A stretch of 64,000 nt of DNA from NCBI GenBank assembly GCA_022376465.1, contig JACDTU010000004.1, positions 868,001-932,000 of the forward strand, in the 5' to 3' direction. The stretch is from Cubamyces lactineus (Eukaryota; Basidiomycota; Agaricomycetes; Polyporales; Polyporaceae). This document shows positions 22,816 through 35,452 of this stretch, in pieces. The notes beneath the pieces are model-generated. The model saw only the letters and a program-made list of their open reading frames with translations. It did not search any database and was not told the origin of the DNA. The position numbers were made by a program, and so were the translations under genes. How positions within the stretch are numbered: position 1 is the first letter of the stretch; each line of letters begins with the position of its first letter.

Positions 22816-25800
22816 ATGCAACGGGAGCATACGCGCAGAGGTTTCACGATATACGTGTCCTTTCTGGTTCTATGCTGCTTGAGGAGCTGTATTGACATCT
22901 GTTTTCTGTCTATACTAGCCACCAAAAGGTTGTCCTTGAGATAGACTTCTCCGGGCATATCTGGGTACGCACCGGTCATCCCCACACTATCCTTTGTGGC
23001 CTATATCGTTCTGCAGGGCTATACCACGATCACACTCAACCCAACCAGCAAGGATTTGAAGACTATACACTTGCATGCACGCCAATGCGGTACGTTCTCC
23101 CCGTCAATCTGCTACTTCGTGGCTTGGAAGCCAACGACTTGTGCTACGCAGCCATCCACGGTGTTACTGTCGGCTCCTTTCCGGCAGACTTTGTACATCA
23201 AGATCCATTTGCACACCTTAGCGTATCAAACCCTCAGGACGTCCACAATCACCCGGAGCTCAAGAGACGTGTGTATTCAGCGCTCGCGGAGGGTGACGAG
23301 GGGGAGCTTTCCATCTCTATACCAAGGGAAGTTGCTGTTACCCCGTCGGGAAATCGTGCACAGACCGGGATTGTCAGCGAAGGTAAGCATAGTAGAAAGC
23401 ACGGTACGCGATCGGACACTCATAGGAGACGGCAGCTGCAACTCCAGAGCCACAAACACCGGGCCATATGGCTCAACAACCTCATCCCGTCACCGAATAC
23501 AAGCAGATTGAGGTTACCATCACGTACAGTCTGAAAAATCCTGCGGATGGAGTTCAATTTGTGCTACCCTCAGAAGCCTACCCGACGGTGAGCAAACGCC
23601 ATGTCATTTTTGCGACCCTTTCTGACCTCCTTCAAGAGAGTACCACACGTTTTCACGACGCCGTCTTCACCTGATGCCGCCAGGTGCTGGGTCCCATGTA
23701 TCGACAATCTATGGGAGAAGTGTGCATGGGACTTCGAGTTTGTAGTTCCACGGTCGTTGGAGCAGCATGATCCAGTATCGGACGACGAAGACGAGACGGA
23801 AGATGGCGACGACTATCCAACAGTCGTGATCTGCAGCGGAGAGCTCGTGGAACAGGTGCGCCCCTTTATCATGGGTACGAGGCACTCCACACTTATGCTT
23901 CCGACATTACAGGTCGCCCACCCCTACAATTCCAGCAAGACTATCTTTCTGTTTTCTCAGCCTGTCGCCACATCCATTCAGCACATCGCATGGGCGGCAG
24001 GACCGTTCCATGTGCACACCATTCCAGCCGATCTTAGTGCAGCAGAAGACGCCTCAGGAACTACACAGCCTCTCATGGACGCCTTCTGTCTCCCTGGTCA
24101 CGAAGCATTTCTGGCGTGCACAGTGGCGTTTATGCGTTCAGCAATGAGCTTCTACGTCACGGAGTTCGGGTCATATCCCTTTGGGTCCTATAAGCTCGTC
24201 TTCGTAGAGGAGCTTCCCTCACAACGCTACGATGCAGCTACCTTGTCGCTGGTCTCCGTCGAGATGCTTCACGGGGAAGACGCTATTGATCAAGTATTCG
24301 AGGCACGCCACACTCTCAGCCATGCACTCGCTTGTCAGTGGATTGGAGTCAATATCCAACAGAAGATGTGGTCCGATACCTGGCTTGTGAATGGACTGGG
24401 CCTCTATATCACTGGGTTGTTCATACGCAAGCTGTTTGGAACGAACGAGTACAGATATCGTCTCAAGAAGGATATGGAGCGGGTCATAGAGCTGGACAAC
24501 GGCTCGATGCCTCCAATATGCCAACCACAGACCCTTGAGCCACCCGACGCTGCCAACATACCGTTCATCAACCTCAAAGCACCCCTAGTTCTGCACATAC
24601 TTGATCGGCGACTTGGGAAATCAGGCACCTCTCTTGGTCTTTCCCGAGTACTTCCCAAACTCTTTCTCTCTGCGCTTACGGGTGATATGCCAAACAACCT
24701 CCTCTCGACGCATTCGTTTCTGCGCATGTGCAGAAAGGTCAGCGGCATTGATCCTCGCTCTTTCGCTGAGCAGTGGATATATGGGAGCGGCTGCCCCACT
24801 TTTGGCTTCTCGGCTTCTTTCAACCGCAAGAAGATGGCCGTGGAAATCACCATGCGACAGGACGCCCCAGCCTACAAAGCGCACGAAAGTAACGAGGTCG
24901 GGAAGCTTATGATGAAGCCAGTGCCGTTCTTTGAGGTAGCGGTGACCTTTACCTTCATCCGGGCTTTGCTAACACAACCATAGGGTCAAATGACGATCCG
25001 CATCCATGAAGCCGACGGCACACCTTATGAACATGTCTTAGACATCCGCAGCCCGTTTAAGCGGTATGAAGTCCCCTTCAACACGAAGTACAAGCGTGTG
25101 CGACGGAACACGAAGCGTTACCTTGCGCGGCAGGCCGCTGCTCAAGCTGCCGCCGAGGGCGATGCGGACGCTGCCGCTGCCATGGACATGGTGGATATGG
25201 GGTTTGGGCTAGAGATATGGGAGAACGAGCAAGAACGCGAGAACTGGAAAGTCGCGGACTGGACGGAGGAAGACGAACAGAACATGGCGGGGCAAACGTA
25301 TGAGTGGATCCGTATCGACGCCGACTTCGAGTGGATCGCAGCGATTGCGTTCGATCAGAAGGACTATATGTGGGTCTCGCAGCTGCAGCGCGATCGAGAC
25401 GTTGTAGCCCAATACGAGGTGTGTGTGAATTTGCGACTTGTTTCAAGATAATGCCTGACGGTACTTCAGGCTATCGCGGTGCTCTCCAAGATGCCGAATG
25501 CAATAATCTCAAGCACCCTGACGAAGACTGTTCTAGTATCCAACTACTACTACCGCATTCGATGTGAGGCTGCGGCGGCGTTGGTAACGGTAAGTGTTCT
25601 ATGCGCCATCACATGTGCCCACGTCTCAATGCCTTCTTGTAGTGTGCCACCCAGAAGCTCGACTGGCTTGGGTTGTTCCATCTCTTCAAGCTCTTCCTCC
25701 GTTACTGCTATGAGCCAGAAGACCCAAAGGCCGATCTATTCAACCACACTTACGTACCTCGGCCAAACGACTTCAGTGACTTGGCTGAGTACTTCGTCCG

Positions 25801-28800
25801 GAAGGTAAGTCAGGGTACGCGCTCAGATGAGTCTCTTCTCACATGGAGCTCAGAGCATCCTGCGTGCGATATCCCGTGTACGATTCGAGAACGGAAAGAC
25901 CCCTCCTGTCATTCGCCAATTCCTGATCGATCAGCTCAGGTACAACGATAACACGACGAACCCGGTAAGAGTAGATCAGTGTTTTGAGCAACCCGGTGTC
26001 AAACTTACAACGCACAGTACGCGGATGCATTGTACATATGCACGATCATCGCAGCATTGGGTTGTGCCACGGTGTCTACTGTGCCACCTGAACGCGGCGA
26101 GTTCATCTCGAGCGAATCGGGCCCGGTCCAGGATCCACAGGACGCGGAACTGCTGCAGAAAGCTCTTTCAGAGGTCGATAGGTATCGTAGCATGGACAGG
26201 CTCATACCAACGTTCCACAACGTTGTGACCGTGGCTGTCATTGAGGTATGGTCCCTTCAAGTTCTTTAATCGTTTGTTTGTTCATCTTCTGCAGTTCCAT
26301 ATGCTGCTGAGCCTAGCTAGCCTCATTCCGCATGACCCCCGGCCGTTCTTCCCGCTCACCCGGTACGCACTATCACTCCAAACATAATGTCAACATACTG
26401 CATCTTGCTGACTATGCTTTAGAGAAGGGAACTACATACAGGTGCGCATGGCGGCATTCGACTACCTCTTCCTTGGCAAGTGGTACGTACCGAAGATCAT
26501 GCGGTATGTTTTGGCCGTCATGACGAACGATTCGTCACGTATCGTCCGCCGGCACGTCGCGCGGAACGCATGTCAAAGCCTTGCCCTTCTTGTTAACATG
26601 GCCGAGATGAGGACACCAAAGGAAGCGGACTCCTTGATGATTGAGGAAGATGGGAATGGAGGCGAGAAGGTCAAGGAGAACAAGAAGAGCGAGATCGACT
26701 TGATGATCAAGGCCCTGAGGAAGGACCGAGAGGTGGGCAAGAACGAAGCCGTGCGGGAATTTTTGATGCCTATCGCATTGTATGTTCCTCTTCCATCTTG
26801 TTGCGTTTTATATGCTTCAGCTGTCGTGCAGGGCTCCGGATACGGATAGTGAGGTCCGATGGTGTCTACTCAAGCTAGCCGACCTGCTCATTCGCGGTGC
26901 GGAGGAGGCTCCTCCAAAGGTGACCATCCACCTCCCTCCGACACCCGTTGTGGAGAATGCACCTCCCATCCCTCCAGTCAAACTCCCAAGCAAGCCCATC
27001 CGTCCTATCAAGCCGGGCGGTCCGCCGCCGAGGAGTCCTCATACTCCGTTCACCGTACCGCCCAAGCTGAAGCTGGTGCCGAGCGGTACGCAAGGCGAGG
27101 CTCCTGCTGTGCGTACTCCACCCGTCGCGCCTCCTATCGCTGTGGTAGAGAAGAGGAAAGAGGCTCATGTATCAAAGCCCTCTGCGAAGGCGAACGAGAA
27201 GAAGGTTGGGAAAGCGGTGCCTAAAGCGCAGACTAGCGGCATGAGCGTGAACGATCTGCGCGCCTGCAGAAGCGCCCTTAAGAAGCTGCAAACGAACAAG
27301 CATGCGGCACTGTTCTTGCAGCCTGTAGACCCCGTTCGAGACCGCGCTCCAAAGTAGGCGTTCAAGTGTTCTTGGATCGCGAGTTATGTGCTGACATAAA
27401 TGATAATAAGCTACTTCGACATCATCAAGTCGCCCATGGACCTGAGCACGATGCATGCGAAGCTCGAATCTGGACAATACAAGGACCGTTTCGCGTTCGA
27501 AGCAGACTTCCGCTTGATGGTGAACAACGCCAAGACGTACAACATGCCGGGAAGCTTCGCACACAACGAGACATTGGCCATGGAGTCGTTCTTTGACAAG
27601 TGTAAGTAGTCACCCATGAGGCTGTCTCTCCCTATACTCACTTTGACCGCAGTGTGGGTCCGGATCCACAAGACGCTGGAGGCTGCCAATTCTAAGGCGG
27701 CCCAGGAAAGGCCACCTCCGCCGCCCACACCCTCAATCAGAGTACCAGCTCCTGCACCCACCCCCGCGCCTGCACCTACCAAGCCTTCTCCTGCGTCCAC
27801 GCCTGCGGCAACACCCAGCGTACCCACGATCAAGCTTAAGATAGGTGGTGGGAGCTCCACAAACAGTGCTGCCCCATCTCCATCACCCGCGGCGCCCAAG
27901 CCAGCCCCGAAGCCAAAGGGTCGGAAGCCCAAGGAACCGATGCTCTCGGAGGTCCCTCCACCGACCGCTCCCGCACCCCCTCCCCCCGCTCCGCCTACAA
28001 CCTTCGAAGACGATGGCTCGCTTGATCTGCTCGAAGAAGTGATTGCCATCGAGCGCGAAAAGAAACAAGAGCGCAAGCACGCTTCGTCGTCCAACCAACG
28101 GGAACGTGAGCGAGAACGGCCCGCTCCACCGCCCATCGAGAAGGGCAAAGAGCGGGTGATGCCCAAGCTGATCATCGGCAAGCGGAAGAAGGAGATTGTT
28201 GATCCAACGGAAGATGAGATCCTTGCTCTGGCTACGCCGGCCAAGAAGGAACGTACAAGCGTGCCTGCTCCGAGCTCATCTGCAGTCCCTCCGCCAGCGC
28301 CCCCGCCAGCCACCAAACATCTGGAACCCCCAGTGCCCGCCAAGAATGGTGTGTCTGCTCACAAGACGAGGGAGAAGCCTCCCAAGCCGTCTCCCGCCCC
28401 AGAACCTGCACCTGCACCTACACCTCGTCCTTCGACCAAGGGCAAGGAGAAGGAGAAAGATGTATCGCGTCCGGCTACTCCGGCGAACGGCAAGGCGAAG
28501 AAGGCTCCCACTCAGACGACACCGATCAACGAGAAGAAGTGCCGAGACATTGTCAAGACATTGTTGAAGCTCCCGGAGGCTATCATTTTCTCTCGACCCG
28601 TAGACCCTGTGGCGGATGGCTGCCCCACGTAAGTGTGCACGACCCTTCGGCATCACCGCATATGCTCATTTTCTGTCACAGGTACTACGAAGAAATCAAG
28701 GAGCCCATGGACTTCGGCACCATTTCTAACAAGCTCAACGAAGGCAAATACTCCACTATGGAGGAATTCGCAAGGGATATCGAGCTAGTCTTCCAGAACT

Positions 28801-29353
28801 GCCGCACTTTCAATCCTCCCACGACCTATCCTGTCATGTGCGCTGATGCCGTCGAGAGGGTTTGGAAGAAGGAATGGGCGAAGGCGATGGAGAAGAGACT
28901 CTCCTACGCGGAAAAGCGGAGCTTGCAGGGGCTCATGAAGACGTTGATCAACGACCATATGTGCGTATCCAGTCCGTAGATTGACCTTGATGCCTGTGCT
29001 CACGATCTTTGTGCAGCTCGTGGGTCTTCCGGGAGCCAGTCGACCCAGTCGTGCTTGGTATACCCACCTACTTCGATATTATACCCAAGAAGGATGCACG
29101 CGACCTGAGGACGATTCAGCAGAAGCTGAACGCGGACAAGTACGACTCCGTGGAGGCATTCGAAGCGGACCTCGACCTCATGATCCACAACGCCATTACT
29201 TTCAACGGCGCAGATTCCGAGGTCGGTCAGCTCGCAGTGCAGCTGCGGAATCGGTACCGCGAGCTCCTCGTACCCATTAGGGGGACGAATGGGAAGCGCA
29301 AGGGTGGCGAGAAAGGGACCCCGCAACCAGCGAAGAGGGTGAAACTGGGATGA
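22816..29353 (+). CDS. TAF2: TFIID subunit TAF2 with three C-terminal bromodomains
   Basis: Many short exons give about 1,850 aa. The first exon begins MQREHTRRGFTIY at 22816, and its donor choice is approximate. The N-terminal half is M1-aminopeptidase-like: HQKVVLEIDFSGHIWGYT, IHLHARQC, DAARCWVPCIDNLWEKC, SHALACQWIGVN, WSDTWLVNGLGLY. The HExxH zinc site reads HALAC, so the protease is inactive, as in known TAF2. A HEAT-like region follows (WYVPKIMRYVLAVM). After 26870 come Pro/Lys-rich linkers and three bromodomains: about 27260-27670 (YFDIIKSPMDLSTM, NAKTYN), 28540-28960 (YYEEIKEPMDFGTI, NCRTFN) and 29020-29290 (YFDIIPKK, NAITFN). Each keeps the asparagine that binds acetyl-lysine. This suggests TFIID docking to acetylated chromatin through TAF2. 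Downstream neighbour is Het-C. Confidence 0.93.
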
Positions 29354-29638
29354 AGACGACTGGTATGCTGCTTGTCTGCTATGTTTATATGGACTACTGT
29401 CTGTTATGTTGTTCTCTGCACTTGCTTGTCGTCTATGCGCTTTGTACAACGTATAATAATCCGTGCTCTAGTGTTCAACCTGCCCCAGTCTGTCTAGACA
29501 GAGTCTACTTCTCTGCGGCAATGATGATGATGTCATTATCAAGATGGCATACATGGTCTTGGCATTCACTCGACGCCAGAGTTGCTGCGCGACGGGAGAG
29601 CACGCAACCTCTCTCTTCTTAACGACAACCACCACAGC

Positions 29639-32600
29639 ATGAGTTCTTTCACGACAACTTTACTTGTCCTCACTGTTATCTTGGTTCTGCTCCCATCCGA
29701 AACCTACGCATTCGGAGCAGGTGATATCCCGGACTTTGCGTACCTTAACGGTGAGCGGCTACTCCTCTCTCTATCGCAACCAGATCGTGCAAGCTATAAT
29801 TGGGATAACCACATCTAGGCAAGGCGTTCCGCCATGGCGACATTGAAGACATCCTCACGGAACTCGCAAAGAGCGTCGGACATGCCGGTGGCGGTGGTGG
29901 CCTCCTCGGGATCGCTCAGTCGGTACTCGGCGCTGCCACAGGTAGCAAGGGCGCCAAGTTCACCAAGGAGGATGTTAAGAGGGTGTACTTCGTAAGATCA
30001 CAGCGATATTGTTGAAAACATTCTCATGCTGCTTGCTGATCGGCGCAACACCAGGGCAATTGGCTCCGAGACTACTCTCAGGTACGTTACCCTGAGATCT
30101 CACGACGCCGCTGCCTAGCATACTGACTATGATCCCATCAGTGTATGGACATTGCCGGCCTGAGCAAGCTATCCGCCGACACTCTTGTACTCATCGTATC
30201 CGTCTTGGGCTTCTTAGTGTGTATTAGCGACAGCTAATCCATTCGAGTATCCGGGCTGACACTGACAATCGACCAGACCTTCGGTTTCGCTACAGATGAA
30301 TTCCAGGTTACTCCCGATCGTCTCGGTGTATACCTGCCTGTCGAGCACATCGACAACCCAAAGTCAGTCATCGTCCAGTTCGGTGTTATTCGCCTTTTGT
30401 TAAACTTGCTCTATCAGGGGATACGCCGAGAAAGAAGGGGACGCTCGTCAGTTCCATCCTAAACTGCGTCCTCCGGTAAATCCTGAGGAGCTCGAGATTG
30501 ATGAGCGCACTGGAATGAAGGTGAGGAACATAGCTCGAACGCAGTACTCCTTGTGCGTGAACTAACGTGAATGATATAGAACTATATGGCGACTGAGAAC
30601 CGGGGTTGGGACACATCGACCGCACTCGTCCGTCGTGTGTTCAGAGGTTGCATCGAGCATGGCCGTCGTGCGCGCGGGCGCGAAGGTGCCGATCTTTGGG
30701 AGGCATACCGCCTCATGGGTACCGGCCTTCATACAATGGAGGACCTTCTCGCGCACAGTAACTGGTGCGAGCTGGCCCTACGCAAGATGGGTTATAACGA
30801 TGTGTTCTGTCATGTTGGTGATAACGGTGACTACGCGCAACCACCTACGTACATATACTCATGCTAACGCCCCGTCTCAGTACTTATTGACACCCCGAAC
30901 GGCCGCACTCACCCTCTCGTTACCGGCACGTTCGGCGGTGCAGGTACGTCGAAGTTTCCATGCACGGGAAAATTCATCACTGACGGCCACTAGACTTCTT
31001 ACATTCGCTCATGGGAGAGGCTACCGAGTAAGCAGAACTTTGTGCTGCATGTATGCGCTCGTCTCACATTTCTGTACAGCCACCTGAGCCAGGCCAGCGT
31101 CGTTGACCTCTCGAAGAAGATGGACGATGTGAGTCTGAAACTGCCGACGCAAGAGATCAGGTCTGACTAGCGTCCAGGCCCAAAACGACCAAAACAGCTT
31201 CGGTAATCTTCAGGCTATCCTGAAAAAGCTGCCTATTGGTGGTTCTAGCACGGACGACAAGATGGGCGAGGCCAGTTCCATGCAAGAGAAGTCGAAGGCA
31301 TACCATTTCGATCCCGACAACGTCGCGCCTCCTGAGGTTCGCGAGCAACTTTGGCAACTGCTGCGGTGGCGCGACAGCATCTACAAGGAGATGATCGCGA
31401 AGATCGAGCTGATCCCCGGGCTGTCTGACCTCATCGAGGGTCTGACCAATGCTTTGAACGCATGTAAGTCTTCCATCTGAAGCCCGGTGTGAATGACTTC
31501 ATGCTGACGCCTTTGTAGTCGTGTATACTATCCTAGCGCCGTACCTGACTGTATGTCCGGTTGCATTACTCCCCCAAGCTATGACTGACGCTCGCCTAGC
31601 CAATCCTCAAACAAGTCACAGACGTCCTGATGGACGGTAGCAAGGCCGTCATCGATACGGACGACCAATACAAGGTAAGTGTGGGATGCATAGCGTAGCA
31701 TCTAGCCCCTGCTTCATATCATCTCAGGTCTTCGACGATCCCGATGCTTCTGACCCTTCTCACAGTCTGCTGTCGAAGGTGAGGCGTACGGAAAACCCAC
31801 ACTACGTGCAGAGCGCTGATCACCCATGTAGGATCACTTCGCGCTAATCCTCAACGAACCTGCAGGCAAAATTGCCCTAGTTGTCGTGCAGTATAGTGTC
31901 AAGCTGCTGGTTGATGTGAGTGCCAAATCGATCTTGGAGTAATCGCCCGCTAACAAGATGCATATGTCAGGCCTGGTTCAACGACGAAGTCGATCCGGAC
32001 CGTGTGATCGACCAGGTAAGGGGATCACTTTGAGAGCTATCTACATCGCCATAACAACATTGTGTAGATCCTTGAGGCTTTCCACCACCCCTGGTATGCC
32101 ACGGGCCGGTCCCGCATCCAAGAAGAGATGTTCCAGACCATGCAGAACTGGGTCACAAGCCTTGAGAACGTGGATGAGACCATGCAAGCGCTCAGCAAGG
32201 TGCGAAAGCAACGTTCTGATAGCGTCAGAAGCGTGGCGAGCTGGATATGTTCCATGATACAGGAAAGCGTGAGAGCTGGCAAGAATAAGCGGCAAGGTTC
32301 GGACGACGACATGACCCAATCCGACCAGATATACGGTGGTCGTACAACGCAAAGCTCTGGCGGCGGCCAGTATGGGGTTGGGAATACCGGTTATGGTTCC
32401 TCGCAAGCCTCCGGAAGATATGGCTCCTCGGACGACTATGTCTCAGGAAACTACGGCAATTCTGGCGGCGCATCTGCGGGGTACGGGGGATCCTCTGGTG
32501 GATATGGTGCGACTGGTGGATATGGCTCCTCAGAGAGTCGCACCTATGGGCAATCCACCGAAGCATACGGCTCGTCTGCGTCGTCATACGGAGGTGAGTT

Positions 32601-33530
32601 GCTGTATCGTGTAATTGCGGCCCTCGATAACGAGACGTGACTTTGCCCTGCCTAGGAGGCTACGATGAGCCAAGACGCTCGGCCTACGGCGAGACAGAAG
32701 AACCTCGCCGCGAACATCACAAGCACCACAAAAATTCAGAATACGGCTATGAGGGACGCCAGCAGGAAGAGACGTCCTATGGGCGCCGGCAAGAAGAGAC
32801 GTCTTACGGACGTCAGGAAGAGCCGTCCTACGGTAGTCGCACCGAGGGCTACGGAAGCCGCTACGGGACTGAGTCCGGTTACGGCCGCTCTGAGCAACCT
32901 ACCTACGGCCGCGAGTCCGAGTCATCTTACGGCGCAGGCTATGGTGGTGGCCGTCGTGAGCGGGAGGACGAACCGTACGGTTCACGACCCAGCTACGGGG
33001 AAACATACGCTGAAGAGCAACCTCGTCGTCAACTCCATGGTCGACGCGGCGACGAGGGCGCCAGGCGCGACGAATACAGTGGTGGCTACCGCTCCAGCGA
33101 GTACGAGGCGCCGCCTGCGCCTCCTCGTGAGGAGTATGGTGAGTCGGGCTACGGCCGCCGCGAGGAAAATTATAGTGGTGGAGGATACGGTGGCGGCGGC
33201 GAGACTGGTTATGGCCGCTCCGACCGCGAAGGCTATACCCCCTCATACAATCGTGGTGGCTACGAAGGCGGCGGCGGGTACGGCGCCGCCACGGAGAGCA
33301 GCTACGGTGGAGGATACGGCGGCGAGAGCGGTGGATACGGCGGAAGTGCTGGATATGGCGGCGGCGGATACGGCGGCGACAACCAGTATGGGCGCAGACA
33401 GGAGACTGGATATGGCGGCGGATCCGGGGAGACCTATGGTGTGGAAGGTCTATCGCTTGGTGGGGGTGAAGAAGAGCCTAAGCGGCACCATAGCAAGCAC
33501 CACCATCACCATCGCGAGGAGGACTACTGA
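29639..33530 (+). CDS. hetC: Het-C-like secreted or vacuolar-pathway protein
   Basis: About eighteen exons give close to 1,000 aa. It begins with a clear signal peptide (MSSFTTTLLVLTVILVLLP, cut near TYA-FG). The Het-C domain follows: GKAFRHGDIEDILTELAKSV, KFTKEDVKRVYFGNWLRDYS, MDIAGLSKLSADTLVLIVSV, the His/Trp-rich AYRLMGTGLHTMEDLLAHSN, and DTPNGRTHPLVTGTFGG. The last 400 residues are a low-complexity tail of Gly, Tyr, Ser, Arg and Glu with many GYGG and SYGR units, ending in a His-rich run before EEDY. The Neurospora het-c product also has a signal peptide and glycine-rich tail and takes part in vegetative incompatibility. In basidiomycetes the role is unknown, so function here is inferred only from family. 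Confidence 0.9.
32310..33520 (+). repeat. Gly/Tyr-rich low-complexity tract in Het-C tail
   Basis: Codons for Gly, Tyr and Ser recur in irregular units such as GYGG, GYGSS, SYGR and ETSYGR, interrupted by one intron (about 32594-32655). Two nearly identical units (GRRQEETSYGR then GRQEEPSYGS) at about 32780-32840 suggest recent unit duplication. Confidence 0.75.
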
Positions 33531-33987
33531 GTGTCGATGCATCTCAATCTTGCATAAACATGGACGCGCGATGGTAGTAGATTAGATGGTGAAATGAAGA
33601 CGATCAATGTGTAGTACTAGTAGTGGGTATACAATTCTGAACGAGCGTAATGTCGACGCCTTACCCGCTTGCGCTTGTTGGCTTCCATACATAGCCCTCG
33701 TCTTACAGAACTCTTGTTGAGAGGAGATGAGGAGGAAGAACCGTAGACTCTCGGAAACCCGGACAATGGCGGTTAACGCGGGTCTCTTCGCGGCCGGGCC
33801 GATGCACCGTACCGTGTCTTGACGTCGGACTCGGAGGCGCGCCTTTCGACGCGTTGGTCCATACCAGCTTGCAATTGTCCCCCTGGCCATTCGCCTCCCC
33901 ACCCTCACCTCACACTGTCTAGCCACAATATCACCATCAACATCCCGATAGACTGTATCTTGACCATTTTCTGTTCTGTGCAAACCA
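33531..33987. other. Spacer Het-C / MED11
   Basis: This 457-bp tandem spacer should hold the Het-C 3' UTR and the MED11 promoter. No coding signal is visible. Confidence 0.4.
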
Positions 33988-34678
33988 ATGGCGACGAGCA
34001 GCTCTCTCCCTCCTCATGGGTCCCAAGACCACCCGCCAAACGAGATTAACAATATCGACCCTATCTGGATGTCCAGCCGGACTGCCAGGCAGATATACGC
34101 CCTAGGCGAGGTCGAGAAGGTACCGCAACGCAGTCCCGTCTTCCCAGGATAGCATAGCATGGTCACTGACTGACCGACGCGCGTAGGATATCAGCCGACT
34201 GCTGTCGCTCGCCGCCCAATCTATGGCGTTGCTCTCCTTGCCACAGACGGACGGGCCAGAGGACGATCTCCCGCAGGGCGCAGAGCGCTCGGAGAAGTTC
34301 GTCGATGTGGCGAACGAGTATTTCGAACGACTAGATGTGCGTGATGATTCTCCGCATACACTCTCGCGTGCATTCCAACTCAGGCTGCTGAATTTGCAGG
34401 CAATCCACATTGCCATCCGCTCCTCGCTCGCTCACATCCGGCAGTCCCGTATCGCGCCGTCTGCCATCAATGCGCCTCCCTTGAACTTCATCCCGCCTCC
34501 GCTGGGGGTTGGTCTGCCCTCTACTGATGCGGGCGGGACGGCGCGTGGCGAACGCGGGCTGCAGGAAGAAAGGGTAGAGCGCGACGCGTGGAAGGGCATC
34601 CTCGACGCGCTAACGAAGATCAAGCAAGCTCGAGACAAGGAGAGGGTCGAGGCCGCTGCAAGGTCAACGGGCTCATGA
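33988..34678 (+). CDS. MED11: Mediator complex subunit 11
   Basis: Three exons (33988-34119, 34187-34336, 34400-34678) give 186 aa. The core SSRTARQIYALGEVEKDISR, LLSLAAQSMALLSL and the helix EKFVDVANEYFERLDAIHIA match Med11, a Mediator head-module subunit that forms a four-helix bundle with Med22 and contacts TFIIH. The C-terminal extension is Pro/Gly-rich and ends in a charged helix, longer than yeast Med11. The second intron (63 nt) has no in-frame stop and a length divisible by three, so retention would add 21 residues inside the helical core; the spliced form fits the helix better. Convergent with TBCA, 94 bp apart. Confidence 0.8.
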
Positions 34679-34772
34679 GCAGGGTGTGGGTATAAGGGTG
34701 CTTCGTTCACGCAGTTACGCATACAGATACAGTACGTCTCCAGGCTTCTCTGTGCCAACCTTCCCCTCCCCT

Positions 34773-35452
34773 TCAGACGCTGACCTCCTCCAGGGTCTCT
34801 TTCGCCTTGATGACCTCCTCGTCCTCGGTGAGCTCTGGGTCCTGCTCCGCGGCGACCTGCGATCATACCCGAATGTCAGCACGAAGCACGGCGCGTCCCC
34901 ATCGAGAGCGGTTGCACTCACTATAAGCTCGCGCAGCTCCTGCACGACCCCGCCCAGCCGATTCGCCGAGTCCGTGATCATCTTGCCGGACTCTTCGAGC
35001 ATGCGCCTCTGCCGAATTCAGAACGTCAGTCGACCGTCCAGCGCAATGTTCCCGGGCCGTATGCGGGTACTTGGGTGTGGGGAAGGGTATGAAAGAGTGC
35101 GAAAGGCGGAAGCGAAGGGGCAGGGGGGGAGGAGGAAGAAAGAGCAGCGATCGTACGATCGTAGGAATGAGCCGTACATACCGTATTCTTGATATCCCAA
35201 TCCTCGGCGTTGTCCGCGACGTACTGGTCGAGCTTGCGCTTCAGCTCCTCCTCCTCTTTCTGGTACAGCCGGTGCTCCTTGTACAGCCTGCACGGATGCC
35301 GTATACGAAGCAGAACAGTTTGGTCAGTACGTTACGTGAACGCGGCGCGGCGCGATCGATGGGTTATTCGGATGTCTGGGGCGGGGCGCGCACCGTTTGG
35401 CGGATCCGGACTTGATCTTGAGCTGCTTGCGGATCGTCGCTGCGTCGCTCAT
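34773..35452 (-). CDS. TBCA: Tubulin-specific chaperone A (cofactor A)
   Basis: Four exons (35452-35394, 35287-35182, 35008-34922, 34856-34773) give 111 aa, the normal size for cofactor A (about 108). The all-helical protein reads MSDAATIRKQLKIKSGSAKR, LYKEHRLYQKEEEELKRKL, then RRMLEESGKMITDSANRLG and an acidic C-terminal helix ending AKETLEEVSV. TBCA captures beta-tubulin during folding in the cytosol. The intron 35009-35181 is 173 nt, three times the local norm, and contains a purine-rich run. Exon junctions keep phase throughout. Confidence 0.9.

Noticed and set aside
27411..28343. 310-codon Gly/Ser-rich minus-strand frame
   Set aside because: It is antisense to the Pro/Lys-rich linker and bromodomain coding sequence of TAF2.
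32665..33585. 306-codon Ala/Thr-rich plus-strand frame overlapping the Het-C tail
   Set aside because: It is a shifted reading of the repetitive GGN/TAY tract; the Het-C frame joins properly to its upstream exons.
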